From: Clostridia bacterium
Lineage (GTDB): Bacteria > Bacillota_A > Clostridia > UBA1212 > UBA1255
DNA: 15,545 bases
Assembly (NCBI GenBank): GCA_017522515.1
Contig: JAFWZH010000201.1
Coordinates: 1 to 15,545 of the forward strand
Direction of reading: 5' to 3'
Below the pieces are notes generated by a model. That model searched no databases. It saw only the letters and a list, made by a program, of their open reading frames with translations, and was not told the origin of the DNA. The translations under genes were made by a program, and so were the position numbers. This document shows, one piece after another, positions 1 through 6,727 of the stretch; position 1 is the first letter of the stretch, and every line of letters starts with the position of its first letter.

Positions 1-369
1 GGCATCAATGTATTCACAATAGATACAATTACCGCAATTTTCTAAATGAATATTAGTTGTATAAAGGTCAAAATGTGAATTAATCGGACCTAAACCTTTA
101 TCTGTCTTGCATTCACCGCATTTCTCACATCTGAAATGTTCACAAGCATTTGTACCAACAGTTACAACGAGTTTATCGTCGTGGTAACATCCGCCGCCTG
201 CAACATTATCAAGCTCATCATCCGAAAGCTCGCCTTTTTTATTTATTTGTTCAAAATAGGCTTTAGCACTCTCCTCTGTCATTTCAACTTCGTTTTCTTT
301 TGCAAGGGCAAGAAGCTCCTCTGCGCTTTTAGCTGCTTTTGCTTTTAAAATCAATTCTTCATGTGTCAT
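1..369 (-). CDS. Nif11-like leader peptide, Cys-rich, 3' end outside window
   Basis: The reading frame starts at ATG 369, behind an AAGGGG ribosome binding site, and stays open for 123 codons to the window edge, so the C-terminus is missing. Residues 1-45 form an acidic/Ala-Lys-rich helical leader. A stretch at 46-60 reads GELSDDELDNVAGGG, the leader-end and double-glycine motif of the Nif11-like leader family (TIGR03798 type) of ribosomally made, post-translationally modified peptide precursors. After the Gly run come eight cysteines at 61, 76, 81, 84, 87, 112, 115 and 118, including C-x4-C-x2-C-x2-C and C-x2-C-x2-C clusters. Known for the family: the leader is cut after GG by a C39-type peptidase/transporter and the core can be modified. 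Whether this core is modified, binds metal or is merely a small protein is not shown. No modification enzyme lies inside the window; the downstream side cannot be seen. It has its own promoter. Confidence 0.8.
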   Translation of the reverse strand, partial: MTHEELILKAKAAKSAEELLALAKENEVEMTEESAKAYFEQINKKGELSDDELDNVAGGGCYHDDKLVVTVGTNACEHFRCEKCGECKTDKGLGPINSHFDLYTTNIHLENCGNCIYCEYIDA

Positions 370-403
370 AACAATTCCCCTTTTTATTTTTTATGATTTT
401 AAA

Positions 404-433
404 ATTATAACATGAGTGCCTACTAAAACACAA
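404..433 (-). promoter_or_regulatory. Sigma-A-type promoter of the Nif11-like peptide gene
   Basis: Read on the minus strand there is a -35 box TTGTGT (428..433), an 18-nt spacer and a consensus -10 box TATAAT (404..409), about 35 nt upstream of the start codon at 369. The -35 is only moderate. No terminator separates it from the toxin gene stop at 442, so read-through from upstream is also possible. Confidence 0.55.
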
Positions 434-441
434 CTAAAAAT

Positions 442-849
442 TCATATTCTTTCAAGTAATTCATAAGGCGTAATTGCCGCCACTTTACTGTTTTTAAAGT
501 CCTTAATATTTCTTGTTACAATATAATCGACTCTGACTCTTGAAGCACAAACAGATTGCAAAGCATCTTCATAATCACAAAAATCCAACTCCGCTGCTTT
601 AAGAATATCTGTTTCACGTAAATCTACCACATCAAACAGAGAAGTAAGTGTTGTCAATATTTCTTTTATTTTTTCTGAATTTAACTCTTTGCGCATAATA
701 TAAACTATGTTGGGAATAGACAACGCAGAAATACAACCGGTGATTCGTTTGATTTCACAATATTTAAACACCCTTAATGAATCTTCAACAAACTCAGCAC
801 AATTACAAAGCACGTCAAGAATAACATTCGTATCAATCAGTATCTTCAT
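442..849 (-). CDS. PIN-domain toxin, VapC-like ribonuclease
   Basis: A 135-residue protein, the usual length of a VapC/PIN toxin. The PIN fold signature is visible: ILIDTNVILD at 3-12 with the first metal-binding Asp at D6, the DYEDALQ motif at 92-98 with D95, and TRNIKDF at 112-118 with D117. PIN toxins are Mg-dependent endoribonucleases that cut tRNA, rRNA or mRNA and stop translation unless bound by the cognate antitoxin. The start ATG lies inside the 3' end of the preceding Phd-type antitoxin gene (17-nt overlap, different frame), so toxin synthesis is probably coupled to antitoxin translation. The gene looks intact. The exact RNA target cannot be read from the sequence. Confidence 0.85.
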   Translation of the reverse strand: MKILIDTNVILDVLCNCAEFVEDSLRVFKYCEIKRITGCISALSIPNIVYIMRKELNSEKIKEILTTLTSLFDVVDLRETDILKAAELDFCDYEDALQSVCASRVRVDYIVTRNIKDFKNSKVAAITPYELLERI

Positions 850-982
850 AACGCCTCAACCTTTCTGCACGTGCTACCTTTTCGTCTACATCGGACGACA
901 GAGTGCCCACAAGACTTTCAGAAAGAAAAGAAACAGTTTTGTCTTTAGATATCAAACGTGCTACCTCAGAGCCATTTTTCAT
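833..982 (-). CDS. Phd/YefM-type antitoxin lacking its N-terminal half
   Basis: A 49-residue gene with ATG at 982 and an AGAGG ribosome binding site 8 nt upstream. It begins MKNGSEVARLISK, which matches the middle of Phd-type antitoxins (usual form: ..GQEVVITKNGKPVARL..), then carries the typical toxin-binding tail (SLVGTLSSDVDEKVARAERLRRYED). The codons in front of the ATG still spell QEGQEVVI in frame but are cut off by the TAA of the upstream membrane-protein gene (1007..1009), with no alternative start. A normal Phd antitoxin has about 30 more N-terminal residues that form the DNA-binding dimer. What remains is the part that wraps the PIN toxin. It is either a minimal antitoxin kept to neutralise the overlapping toxin or a decaying gene. 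It overlaps the toxin by 17 nt. Confidence 0.75.
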   Translation of the reverse strand: MKNGSEVARLISKDKTVSFLSESLVGTLSSDVDEKVARAERLRRYEDTD

Positions 983-1006
983 AATAACAACCTCTTGCCC
1001 CTCTTG

Positions 1007-1468
1007 TTAATCACAATCTGATTTTTTCAAAGCTCTTATGTAAATAACATCAGCCACAGCGTACATGACTATGACGATTAAAACAATTGCAATCGGTTGA
1101 ATGATTAAAAATATTTCGCCTCTAATAATTTTATCTAAAAATAAATTCACAATAGCCATTGGAAGTGTAAAAATACTCCATATAAAAGATATACAAGCCA
1201 TACTGTGTTTTAAAATTATTTTGTTGCAAAAAACAATTAACATGCCATAATTTACTATGCCTACAATAGCAGAAATATATTGCGAAACACCTCTCAATTC
1301 TAATGAATCTGCAAAAAAACCAAAAAGAGTAATCAGGCACGTAAGAACGGTCATTCCTACGTACGAAATCTTATTTCTCTCATATAATACCATTTCATCT
1401 TTTTCTGCCTTCCCTGTAAAAGACTCTTTCGAAAAACAATCCTTAAACAACCTCAAAAAACTTTTCAT
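1007..1468 (-). CDS. Small four-TM membrane protein paired with an XRE regulator
   Basis: I choose the ATG at 1468 (153 residues) over one five codons upstream, because GGAGG lies 7 nt before it and its ATG overlaps the TGA of the XRE gene as ATGA, the signature of translational coupling. The N-terminal ~30 residues are charged and probably cytoplasmic. Hydrophobic segments follow at about 36-52, 63-82, 90-111 and 119-143, with a short Lys-rich tail. The layout resembles small uncharacterised Firmicute membrane proteins that sit directly behind a one-domain XRE repressor (DUF6773/DUF2178-like pairs), but I cannot name the family with certainty. No catalytic motif is visible. A role as partner or target of the repressor is inference from gene order only. 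The Phd-type antitoxin starts 24 nt after its stop. Confidence 0.7.
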   Translation of the reverse strand: MKSFLRLFKDCFSKESFTGKAEKDEMVLYERNKISYVGMTVLTCLITLFGFFADSLELRGVSQYISAIVGIVNYGMLIVFCNKIILKHSMACISFIWSIFTLPMAIVNLFLDKIIRGEIFLIIQPIAIVLIVIVMYAVADVIYIRALKKSDCD

Positions 1469-1665
1469 TCTATTTCCTCCCAAAAAATTTCATCTAACGT
1501 CTTGTTTAACACCTTACATATTGCTATGCACAAATTCAAACTCGGATTATAGTTACCTTTTTCAATCATATTGATTGTCTGTCTTGTAACTCCTACTTTA
1601 TCCGCCAATTCTTCTTGTGATAAATCTAACGCGACGCGTGCTAGTTTTAATTTAATATTTTTCAA
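1465..1665 (-). CDS. XRE-family single-domain transcriptional regulator
   Basis: A 66-residue protein made almost entirely of one Cro/CI-type helix-turn-helix: LSQEELADKVGVTRQTINMIEKG at about 15-37 covers helices 2 and 3, followed by the NPSLNLCIAICKVLNKTLDEIF segment typical of the short YgzD/HipB-like repressors. It starts with TTG at 1665; GGAGG sits 7 nt upstream, while the nearby ATG at 1670 is out of frame and stops after two codons. It is first in a run of four genes (XRE, membrane protein, antitoxin, toxin). A strong promoter with a palindrome-like element lies directly upstream, so autorepression of the whole run is likely, though not shown. Confidence 0.9.
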   Translation of the reverse strand: MKNIKLKLARVALDLSQEELADKVGVTRQTINMIEKGNYNPSLNLCIAICKVLNKTLDEIFWEEIE

Positions 1666-1683
1666 ACCATTACCTCCTCACAC

Positions 1684-1715
1684 GACATATTGTAATATAT
1701 GATATTCTAAATGTC
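1684..1715. promoter_or_regulatory. Candidate XRE operator overlapping the promoter
   Basis: A 32-bp imperfect dyad begins GACAT and ends ATGTC and covers both the -10 and most of the -35 box. The outer 5 bp of each arm match perfectly and the inner part is only partly symmetric. Its position fits autorepression by the XRE protein encoded just downstream. AT-rich DNA gives weak dyads by chance, so this is tentative. Confidence 0.35.
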
Positions 1716-1717
1716 AA
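1689..1717 (-). promoter_or_regulatory. Sigma-A promoter of the XRE/membrane protein/antitoxin/toxin operon
   Basis: Minus-strand -35 TTGACA (1712..1717), a 17-nt spacer and -10 TACAAT (1689..1694), near consensus and 24 nt upstream of the TTG start. No other promoter is evident before the toxin gene, so it probably drives all four genes. Confidence 0.85.
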
Positions 1718-1776
1718 TTATATTTTACATTCAAGACAATAATAAACTTATCTCCCTTAAATACAATAAAAAATTA

Positions 1777-2646
1777 TCAATTAAAGAAAGTCATTAACAA
1801 TGTACCGGCTACCATCATTGCAAGACCAAGGAATGCTTTTTTCGATAATTTTTCTTTAAAGACAATATAAGAAAATGTAACTGTAAAAATAATACTAAGT
1901 TTATCAATAGGAACAACAACGCTGACACTTCCCGTTTGGATTGCATAATAATAGCAAAGCCAAGATGCACCCGTTGCAATACCTGAAAGTGAAATAAAAA
2001 CCAGTTCCTTTTTATCTAATGCGGCAAGCTGCTTTTGTTTTCCACGAACAAAAACAATTATCCAAGCCATCACCAAAACAACACCTGTACGTATGGCAGT
2101 ACCCAAATTAGACTCCACACCGGATATACCCACTTTTGCAAGAATCGATGTAAGTGCTGCAAATACAGCCGCAAGAACTGCATAAATCATCCAACCCTTG
2201 CCTTCTTCTCCTTTATCTGCCTTTTTCTTTTCAACCATCAAAAAGATACCAACGGCAAGAATAGTTGTTGCAATCAGCTTTACAACCAAGTTTGATGTTT
2301 CACCAAAACAAATAATTGCAAGAAGTACGGTTAAGATGGTGCTGGATTTGTCAATAGGTACTACTTTGTTTATGTTTCCCATTGACAGCGCCTTAAAATA
2401 ACAAATCCAAGATGCTCCGGTTGCAAGTCCCGACAATATCAAAAATAAAAAAGACATAGGCTTGATTTCGCTAATTGCTGACTGTGAACCAACAATGAAT
2501 ACCATAACCCACGAAAAGATTAACACTACAATAGTACGAATCGCAGTCGCTAAGTCAGAATCAGTCTTTTTGATACCACACTTAGCAAGTATAGACGTAA
2601 GCCCTGCAAAAAAAGCAGAAAATATAGCAGCAATAATCCAAAACAC
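1777..2646 (-). CDS. EamA-family (DMT superfamily) transporter
   Basis: A 289-residue integral membrane protein with two EamA halves, about 1-140 and 152-289, each with about five membrane segments and separated by a short charged loop (KKKADKGEEGKG). The halves are strikingly alike: LTSILAK at 16-22 and 165-171, TAIRT at 34-38 and 183-187, and the SGxATGASWxCY element at 72-83 and 221-232 followed by VVPIDK at 95-100 and 244-249. DMT transporters move small metabolites (amino acids, sugars, nucleotide precursors) across the cytoplasmic membrane; the substrate here cannot be inferred. The start is GTG at 2646, with AAGGGTG about 7 nt upstream. It begins 12 nt after the stop of the XRE-membrane regulator, so the two form an operon. 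No clear terminator follows. Confidence 0.88.
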   Translation of the reverse strand: MFWIIAAIFSAFFAGLTSILAKCGIKKTDSDLATAIRTIVVLIFSWVMVFIVGSQSAISEIKPMSFLFLILSGLATGASWICYFKALSMGNINKVVPIDKSSTILTVLLAIICFGETSNLVVKLIATTILAVGIFLMVEKKKADKGEEGKGWMIYAVLAAVFAALTSILAKVGISGVESNLGTAIRTGVVLVMAWIIVFVRGKQKQLAALDKKELVFISLSGIATGASWLCYYYAIQTGSVSVVVPIDKLSIIFTVTFSYIVFKEKLSKKAFLGLAMMVAGTLLMTFFN

Positions 2647-2658
2647 AAAATCACACCC

Positions 2659-3801
2659 TTAATTTTTATTTTTACTAATAACTAGCTCTATTAAACAAAA
2701 TAGTATAAAAACAACCGCCGCCGAAGCAAACGCCAAAAACAAATATTCCGGATCCCAATAATCATACCCATATACATGAGATTTGGAAACAAACAAAACC
2801 GAAGGAATGAGCAGTATATTTCTTATTCCGGGAATCAACAACTTTGTTCTTTCTGTTTTCTTGTGTATAAAAAATACAAAAAATGTTATTATATTAGTCA
2901 AAACACATGCAATTCCAACAAGCGTAACAGCTTCGGCTACATATATTTTGTCATAAAAATACGGTGCAATATCAAATAAGATACTTGCAACAACTAACAT
3001 CACAACTTGAATAATTGACATCTTTCTTCTTACCGCACTCACATATCCACATATAGGTTTGGGAAGAGCACCATTAGTAATCCATACAAAGTAAGGTCTC
3101 CTACATGTAAAGTAAACAAGTGCAAGTATTAATACAATTCCTCCAAAAAAAATTGTAAAATAGCTATATGGAGTAATAACGCTATCCACATAATCTGATG
3201 TAACAAATATAAACGGAAGCGACAAGAGCACAACCGCAAGTATCAAATAAAATGCCAAAAACGACAAATTACCTAAAGTGCTATTAAATCTTGAAACCAA
3301 ACACTCCTCTGCCATTTCAAACAGTTCATTATCGGTTTTTATATCTTTTGTTCTGCTCACTGCCAAAATAGCAATAACCAAAGCACATGTCTCAAACAAG
3401 AGCATCACAGCAAATCCGATAACAGGACGATAAAAGCCGTAAGATATTCCGAACATACAAATCAATCCTACTACAGCTATAGCCAACGAAATCCATATCA
3501 TTGTTTTAAATCCGGAAAGTGTTTTAGTCACAAGGCTCTTAACTTGTTTTTCTACTTTCTGCTCTTTCTTTTCCACCTTTGCTGACTCAAGAATTCGCTC
3601 TCCTTTTAAAAGTTCATCACAAGTTACGTCAAACATCTCTGCTAAAGCCGGAATCACAGTCACATCCGGAGAACATTCATCACGTTCCCATCGGCTGACC
3701 GCTTTATTCGATACATTCAACCTATCAGCAACTTCCTGTTGAGTCATACCGTTTGCTTTTCTTAGTGTGGCAATAAACTGCCCTATTGAATTCTTTGCCA
3801 T
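2659..3801 (-). CDS. XRE regulator fused to a multi-spanning membrane domain
   Basis: I start the gene at ATG 3801 (380 residues) because GGGAGG lies 7 nt before it; a start 15 nt further up would put the Shine-Dalgarno inside the coding region. Residues 7-62 are an XRE helix-turn-helix (MTQQEVADRLNVSNKAVSRWERD at 19-41, then DVTVIPALAEMFDVTCDELL), the form common in Clostridia as HTH_3 regulators. A Lys/Glu-rich coiled linker spans about 70-98, then about eight hydrophobic segments run to the C-terminus. Such membrane-tethered XRE proteins are widespread in Firmicutes but their signals are mostly unknown. It is directly followed by the EamA transporter, suggesting it senses or controls the transported compound (inference). 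A 7-bp inverted repeat sits in the 5' leader. Confidence 0.85.
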   Translation of the reverse strand: MAKNSIGQFIATLRKANGMTQQEVADRLNVSNKAVSRWERDECSPDVTVIPALAEMFDVTCDELLKGERILESAKVEKKEQKVEKQVKSLVTKTLSGFKTMIWISLAIAVVGLICMFGISYGFYRPVIGFAVMLLFETCALVIAILAVSRTKDIKTDNELFEMAEECLVSRFNSTLGNLSFLAFYLILAVVLLSLPFIFVTSDYVDSVITPYSYFTIFFGGIVLILALVYFTCRRPYFVWITNGALPKPICGYVSAVRRKMSIIQVVMLVVASILFDIAPYFYDKIYVAEAVTLVGIACVLTNIITFFVFFIHKKTERTKLLIPGIRNILLIPSVLFVSKSHVYGYDYWDPEYLFLAFASAAVVFILFCLIELVISKNKN

Positions 3802-3814
3802 AACAAATCCTCCC

Positions 3815-3839
3815 AATGAAGTATATTTTTATCTTCATT
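3815..3839. promoter_or_regulatory. Perfect inverted repeat upstream of the XRE-membrane gene
   Basis: AATGAAG and CTTCATT flank an 11-nt AT-rich spacer, 14 nt upstream of the start codon and just before the ribosome binding site. Directly upstream on the minus strand is a possible -10 box TAGAAT overlapping the repeat, with no good -35. The repeat is a plausible operator for the XRE domain encoded next, or a weak leader hairpin. Confidence 0.4.
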
Positions 3840-3885
3840 CTACAAAAATGGTATTGGAAATAACAGCCCTCAAAACGAAAATCAA

Positions 3886-3900
3886 TCTCGCAAACCGAGA
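3886..3900 (-). terminator. Weak terminator-like hairpin after the NifX-like remnant
   Basis: A 5-bp stem (TCTCG/CGAGA) with a 5-nt loop, followed on the minus strand by a T-rich but interrupted tract. It is the only hairpin seen between FtsK/NifX remnant and the next operon. The stem is short, so confidence is low. Confidence 0.25.
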
Positions 3901-3905
3901 ATCTC

Positions 3906-4064
3906 TCAATGGCAACCGTGATTAGAGCAGTTATTTCCGCAAGAATGTCCCTCACCGTGGTGATGACCATGATGGTTACACTTAGCATTGGGATTAAAAT
4001 TTAAACTTCCGTTCAAAAAAGCCTCCACAGCCTTATCCGCGTCACCGCAAACACCGCCAAACAA
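3906..4064 (-). pseudogene. 3' remnant of a NifX/NifB-type cofactor-binding protein gene
   Basis: Fifty-two codons run from directly after the FtsK stop to TGA at 3906. They read LFGGVCGDADKAVEAFLNGS, then LNFNPNAKC, then a His/Cys-rich tail NHHGHHHGEGHSCG and CSNHGCH. From memory this matches the C-terminus of Clostridial NifB/NifX family proteins (dinitrogenase iron-molybdenum cofactor-binding domain, PF02579), where a xLYGGVxGxADEAVxALLxGxL segment closes the fold and a His/Cys tail follows. A whole protein is about 120-130 residues, so roughly the first 70-80 are missing and FtsK lies in their place. A TTG follows the FtsK TAG with GGAG 5 nt upstream, so a 52-residue metal-binding peptide could still be made by coupled translation. 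I favour a deletion remnant. Confidence 0.7.
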
Positions 4065-6647
4065 CTACTCTCCACTCATTATTCTCTCAAATTCTTCTTT
4101 GGTTATAATTACCTTTCTTGGTTTACTGCCATCAGCAGCAGAAACGACACCTCTATCTTCTAAAGCATCTACAATCCTTGATGCCCTGGAATAACCCAAT
4201 CTCAGCTTTCTTTGCAAGAAAGAAGTGGAAATCTGATTAAATTCAAAAGCAAGCTCTGCCGCCTCACGGATTAGCTCCTCATCAGAATCTCCGTCCTCAC
4301 CAAAAGAATTGTCATTCGATGCAGCTCCACCATTAGAACTGCCACCTTTCTTCTTAGCCGCCTCATTTTCAATAGTTTCAGCAATTTCATTACTATACTC
4401 TACCTGTCCGTAGGAATTCTTAATATGCTCAACCAATGCCTCTATTTCGCCATCAGAAACAAATGCACCCTGCACACGAAGAGGCTTAGATATTCCGATA
4501 GGATGGAAAAGCATGTCACCTCTTCCAAGCAACTTTTCAGCACCGCCGCCATCAAGTATTGTCCTTGAATCTACTTGTGATGTTACAGCAAAAGCAATTC
4601 TCGACGGAATATTTGCCTTTATCAAGCCTGTAATTACGTCTACAGAAGGTCTTTGTGTTGCAATAATCAGGTGAATTCCGGCAGCTCTTGCCTTCTGCGC
4701 CAAACGAATAATAGATTCTTCTATCTCCTTAGCTGCAACCATCATCAAATCAGCAAGCTCGTCAATTATAATAACAACTTGCGGCATTTTTTCCCCTGTT
4801 GCACTGTTTTTTTCTATCTGTTCATTATATGACTTTAAATCTCTGACATTATGCTGCGAAAACGCCTCATATCGTTTTTCCATTTCAGCTACAGCCCATG
4901 CAAGGGCGCCTGCCGCCTTTTTAGGATTTGTTACTACCGGCACGTAAAGATGCGGAATGCCATTATAAATGCCTAATTCAACTATTTTAGGGTCAATCAT
5001 AATCATTTTAACGTCATCAGGACTTGATTTAAACAAAATACTTGCAATAATTGTATTAATACAAACACTTTTACCGGAACCCGTAGCACCTGCAATAAGC
5101 AAGTGCGGCATTTTTGCAATATCCGCTACTATATTTTTACCTGCAATATCTTTACCGATAGCAAAAGTAAGTTTTGATTGTGACTCTCTGTATTCTTTAG
5201 ATGCTATTACATCATGTAAACAAACAACTTCTACCTCTTTATTCGGCACTTCTATACCTACTGCCTCTTTTCCGGGAATCGGAGCTTCTATACGTACACC
5301 TGTAGCAGCTAAATTAAGCGCAATATCATCAGAGAGTGAAACTATTTTACTTACTTTAACGCCGGGATTAGGTTGCAACTCATATCTGGTAACAGCGGGA
5401 CCTCTAAGCACCCCGGTAATCTTTGCGCCAACACCAAAACTTGCCAAAGTATCTATCAAACGCTTTGACCTTGTATTTTGCTCATTCTCTGCGCGAGCAT
5501 ACATATCGGGATTCTTCGCCGGAGAGCTTCTAAGCAAATCTATAGGAGGCTTTACATAACGCCTTGATTTTTTAACCTGTCTTACTTCCCTCTTGGGCGG
5601 TTGTTCTTTTTGCTCATCTTTTTTTTTTAAGCCTGAAAAGAATCCTGATTTCGGTTTCTCTTCAGCAATATCATTTTTATTCCCATTACGATTAAACAGC
5701 TTATCAAGCTTATCCATATCTGCATTAACTTTGTCATCGGCGTCATTCGGAACTACATGCGTTTTTCTTACCGAACGAGTGGGCTCCGGCTCTACAGTTG
5801 GTGTAGGCTTCGGAATCGGTGCAGAAACCGGTTTAGTCGGTCTGCTTTTTATCTGCAAAGGTTCTCTGCTTGACGAAGGCTCAAATGATATTTCTTTTCT
5901 CTCAGGAATCCTGCGATGTCTCGTCAATCGAGGCTCATTTATTCTATCATTGACTTTTTTTGAAATCTCATCAACCTCACCCGCATCCTGTGAAGAATTT
6001 GATGAGCTTGGATAATCCGAATAATCAAAATCATCCTTCGTCTCTACCTTCGAAATATCATCTACGGAAATCTCCTCTATTACAGGCTCTTTCTCTTTCT
6101 TTTTGTTCTTATACAAATCCTCTGAACTGTCAAACAAGCTGTTTCTTGTATTACCATACAATGTAGAATGCTTTTTTTCTTCTTCTGCATATTTGTCAGA
6201 GTCTTGCTTCATTGAATTAAACGTTGCCGACGTTCTTTCTAATCTTTTAGACATACTGCTCGGAATACCGTCTGTACTTTTAACATACGAAGAAGTAACC
6301 TTTGATCTTTCCGCTCTCTCTGAACTTTTTGCATGGCCTCGGATAGCCTCGTGATTTATCGGAATCCTCTCCTTGGTCACGCTGGCAGGCTTTGTAACAA
6401 CATTTCGCTTTGAAGGTCTTACCTTCTCCTCCACAGGCTCATCATTTTTGTTTTTATTATCTAAAAGCTCTAAAACAAAACCTACAATCATGCCGATTGC
6501 AAGATACAGAATAATCAAAACAACATACGAAAGTATTACACTATAATCCTTGGCCAATCTAAGCCACAAGGCCAATATTAATAAAACAAGTAAAGAATAT
6601 TTATTTGAAAGTATCAGCTTTTTAAGTTTTTTCAAAAAGTCTGTCAT
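4065..6647 (-). CDS. ftsK: DNA translocase FtsK/SpoIIIE
   Basis: An 860-residue, ATP-driven, septum-located double-stranded DNA pump that clears chromosomal DNA at division or sporulation. Visible parts in order: hydrophobic segments at about 17-33 and 36-62; a long charged, Ser/Pro-rich low-complexity linker to about 365; the alpha/beta motor at about 370-745 with Walker A GATGSGKS at 520-527 and Walker B VVIIIDE at 624-630, plus the conserved QKARAAGIHLIIATQRPSVD at 651-670; and a winged-helix gamma domain at about 788-855 (FLQRKLRLGYSRASRIVDALE) that reads oriented KOPS/SRS DNA sites. The start ATG 6647 has GGGGG 9 nt upstream. Odd: only two membrane segments are evident where FtsK/SpoIIIE usually has four. 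It has its own promoter and is followed directly by the NifX-like remnant. Confidence 0.97.
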   Translation of the reverse strand: MTDFLKKLKKLILSNKYSLLVLLILALWLRLAKDYSVILSYVVLIILYLAIGMIVGFVLELLDNKNKNDEPVEEKVRPSKRNVVTKPASVTKERIPINHEAIRGHAKSSERAERSKVTSSYVKSTDGIPSSMSKRLERTSATFNSMKQDSDKYAEEEKKHSTLYGNTRNSLFDSSEDLYKNKKKEKEPVIEEISVDDISKVETKDDFDYSDYPSSSNSSQDAGEVDEISKKVNDRINEPRLTRHRRIPERKEISFEPSSSREPLQIKSRPTKPVSAPIPKPTPTVEPEPTRSVRKTHVVPNDADDKVNADMDKLDKLFNRNGNKNDIAEEKPKSGFFSGLKKKDEQKEQPPKREVRQVKKSRRYVKPPIDLLRSSPAKNPDMYARAENEQNTRSKRLIDTLASFGVGAKITGVLRGPAVTRYELQPNPGVKVSKIVSLSDDIALNLAATGVRIEAPIPGKEAVGIEVPNKEVEVVCLHDVIASKEYRESQSKLTFAIGKDIAGKNIVADIAKMPHLLIAGATGSGKSVCINTIIASILFKSSPDDVKMIMIDPKIVELGIYNGIPHLYVPVVTNPKKAAGALAWAVAEMEKRYEAFSQHNVRDLKSYNEQIEKNSATGEKMPQVVIIIDELADLMMVAAKEIEESIIRLAQKARAAGIHLIIATQRPSVDVITGLIKANIPSRIAFAVTSQVDSRTILDGGGAEKLLGRGDMLFHPIGISKPLRVQGAFVSDGEIEALVEHIKNSYGQVEYSNEIAETIENEAAKKKGGSSNGGAASNDNSFGEDGDSDEELIREAAELAFEFNQISTSFLQRKLRLGYSRASRIVDALEDRGVVSAADGSKPRKVIITKEEFERIMSGE

Positions 6648-6679
6648 TGCCTTTTGCCCCCTGACTAAAATACCTTTTT

Positions 6680-6708
6680 ATTGTAACATAATTTCAGTTG
6701 CTGTGCAA
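6680..6708 (-). promoter_or_regulatory. Sigma-A promoter of ftsK
   Basis: Minus-strand -35 TTGCAC (6703..6708), 17-nt spacer, -10 TACAAT (6680..6685), 32 nt before the start codon. It lies between the upstream gene's terminator and ftsK, so ftsK is transcribed independently. Confidence 0.8.
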
Positions 6709-6727
6709 TTTATTTAGCAAAATAAAA

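Noticed and set aside
136..348. A 70-codon plus-strand open frame near the left edge
   Set aside because: It is antisense to the Nif11-like peptide gene, which has a family motif, a Shine-Dalgarno and a promoter.
3930..3985. Palindrome-like CACCGTGGTGATG stretch taken as a regulatory hairpin
   Set aside because: It arises from His codons (CAT/CAC) in the NifX-like tail; no T tract or leader context is present.
4969..5559. A 196-codon plus-strand open frame, and others opposite ftsK (5593..6015, 6103..6354)
   Set aside because: They lie antisense to the well-supported FtsK motor and linker, lack ribosome binding sites, and their composition mirrors the codon pattern of ftsK.
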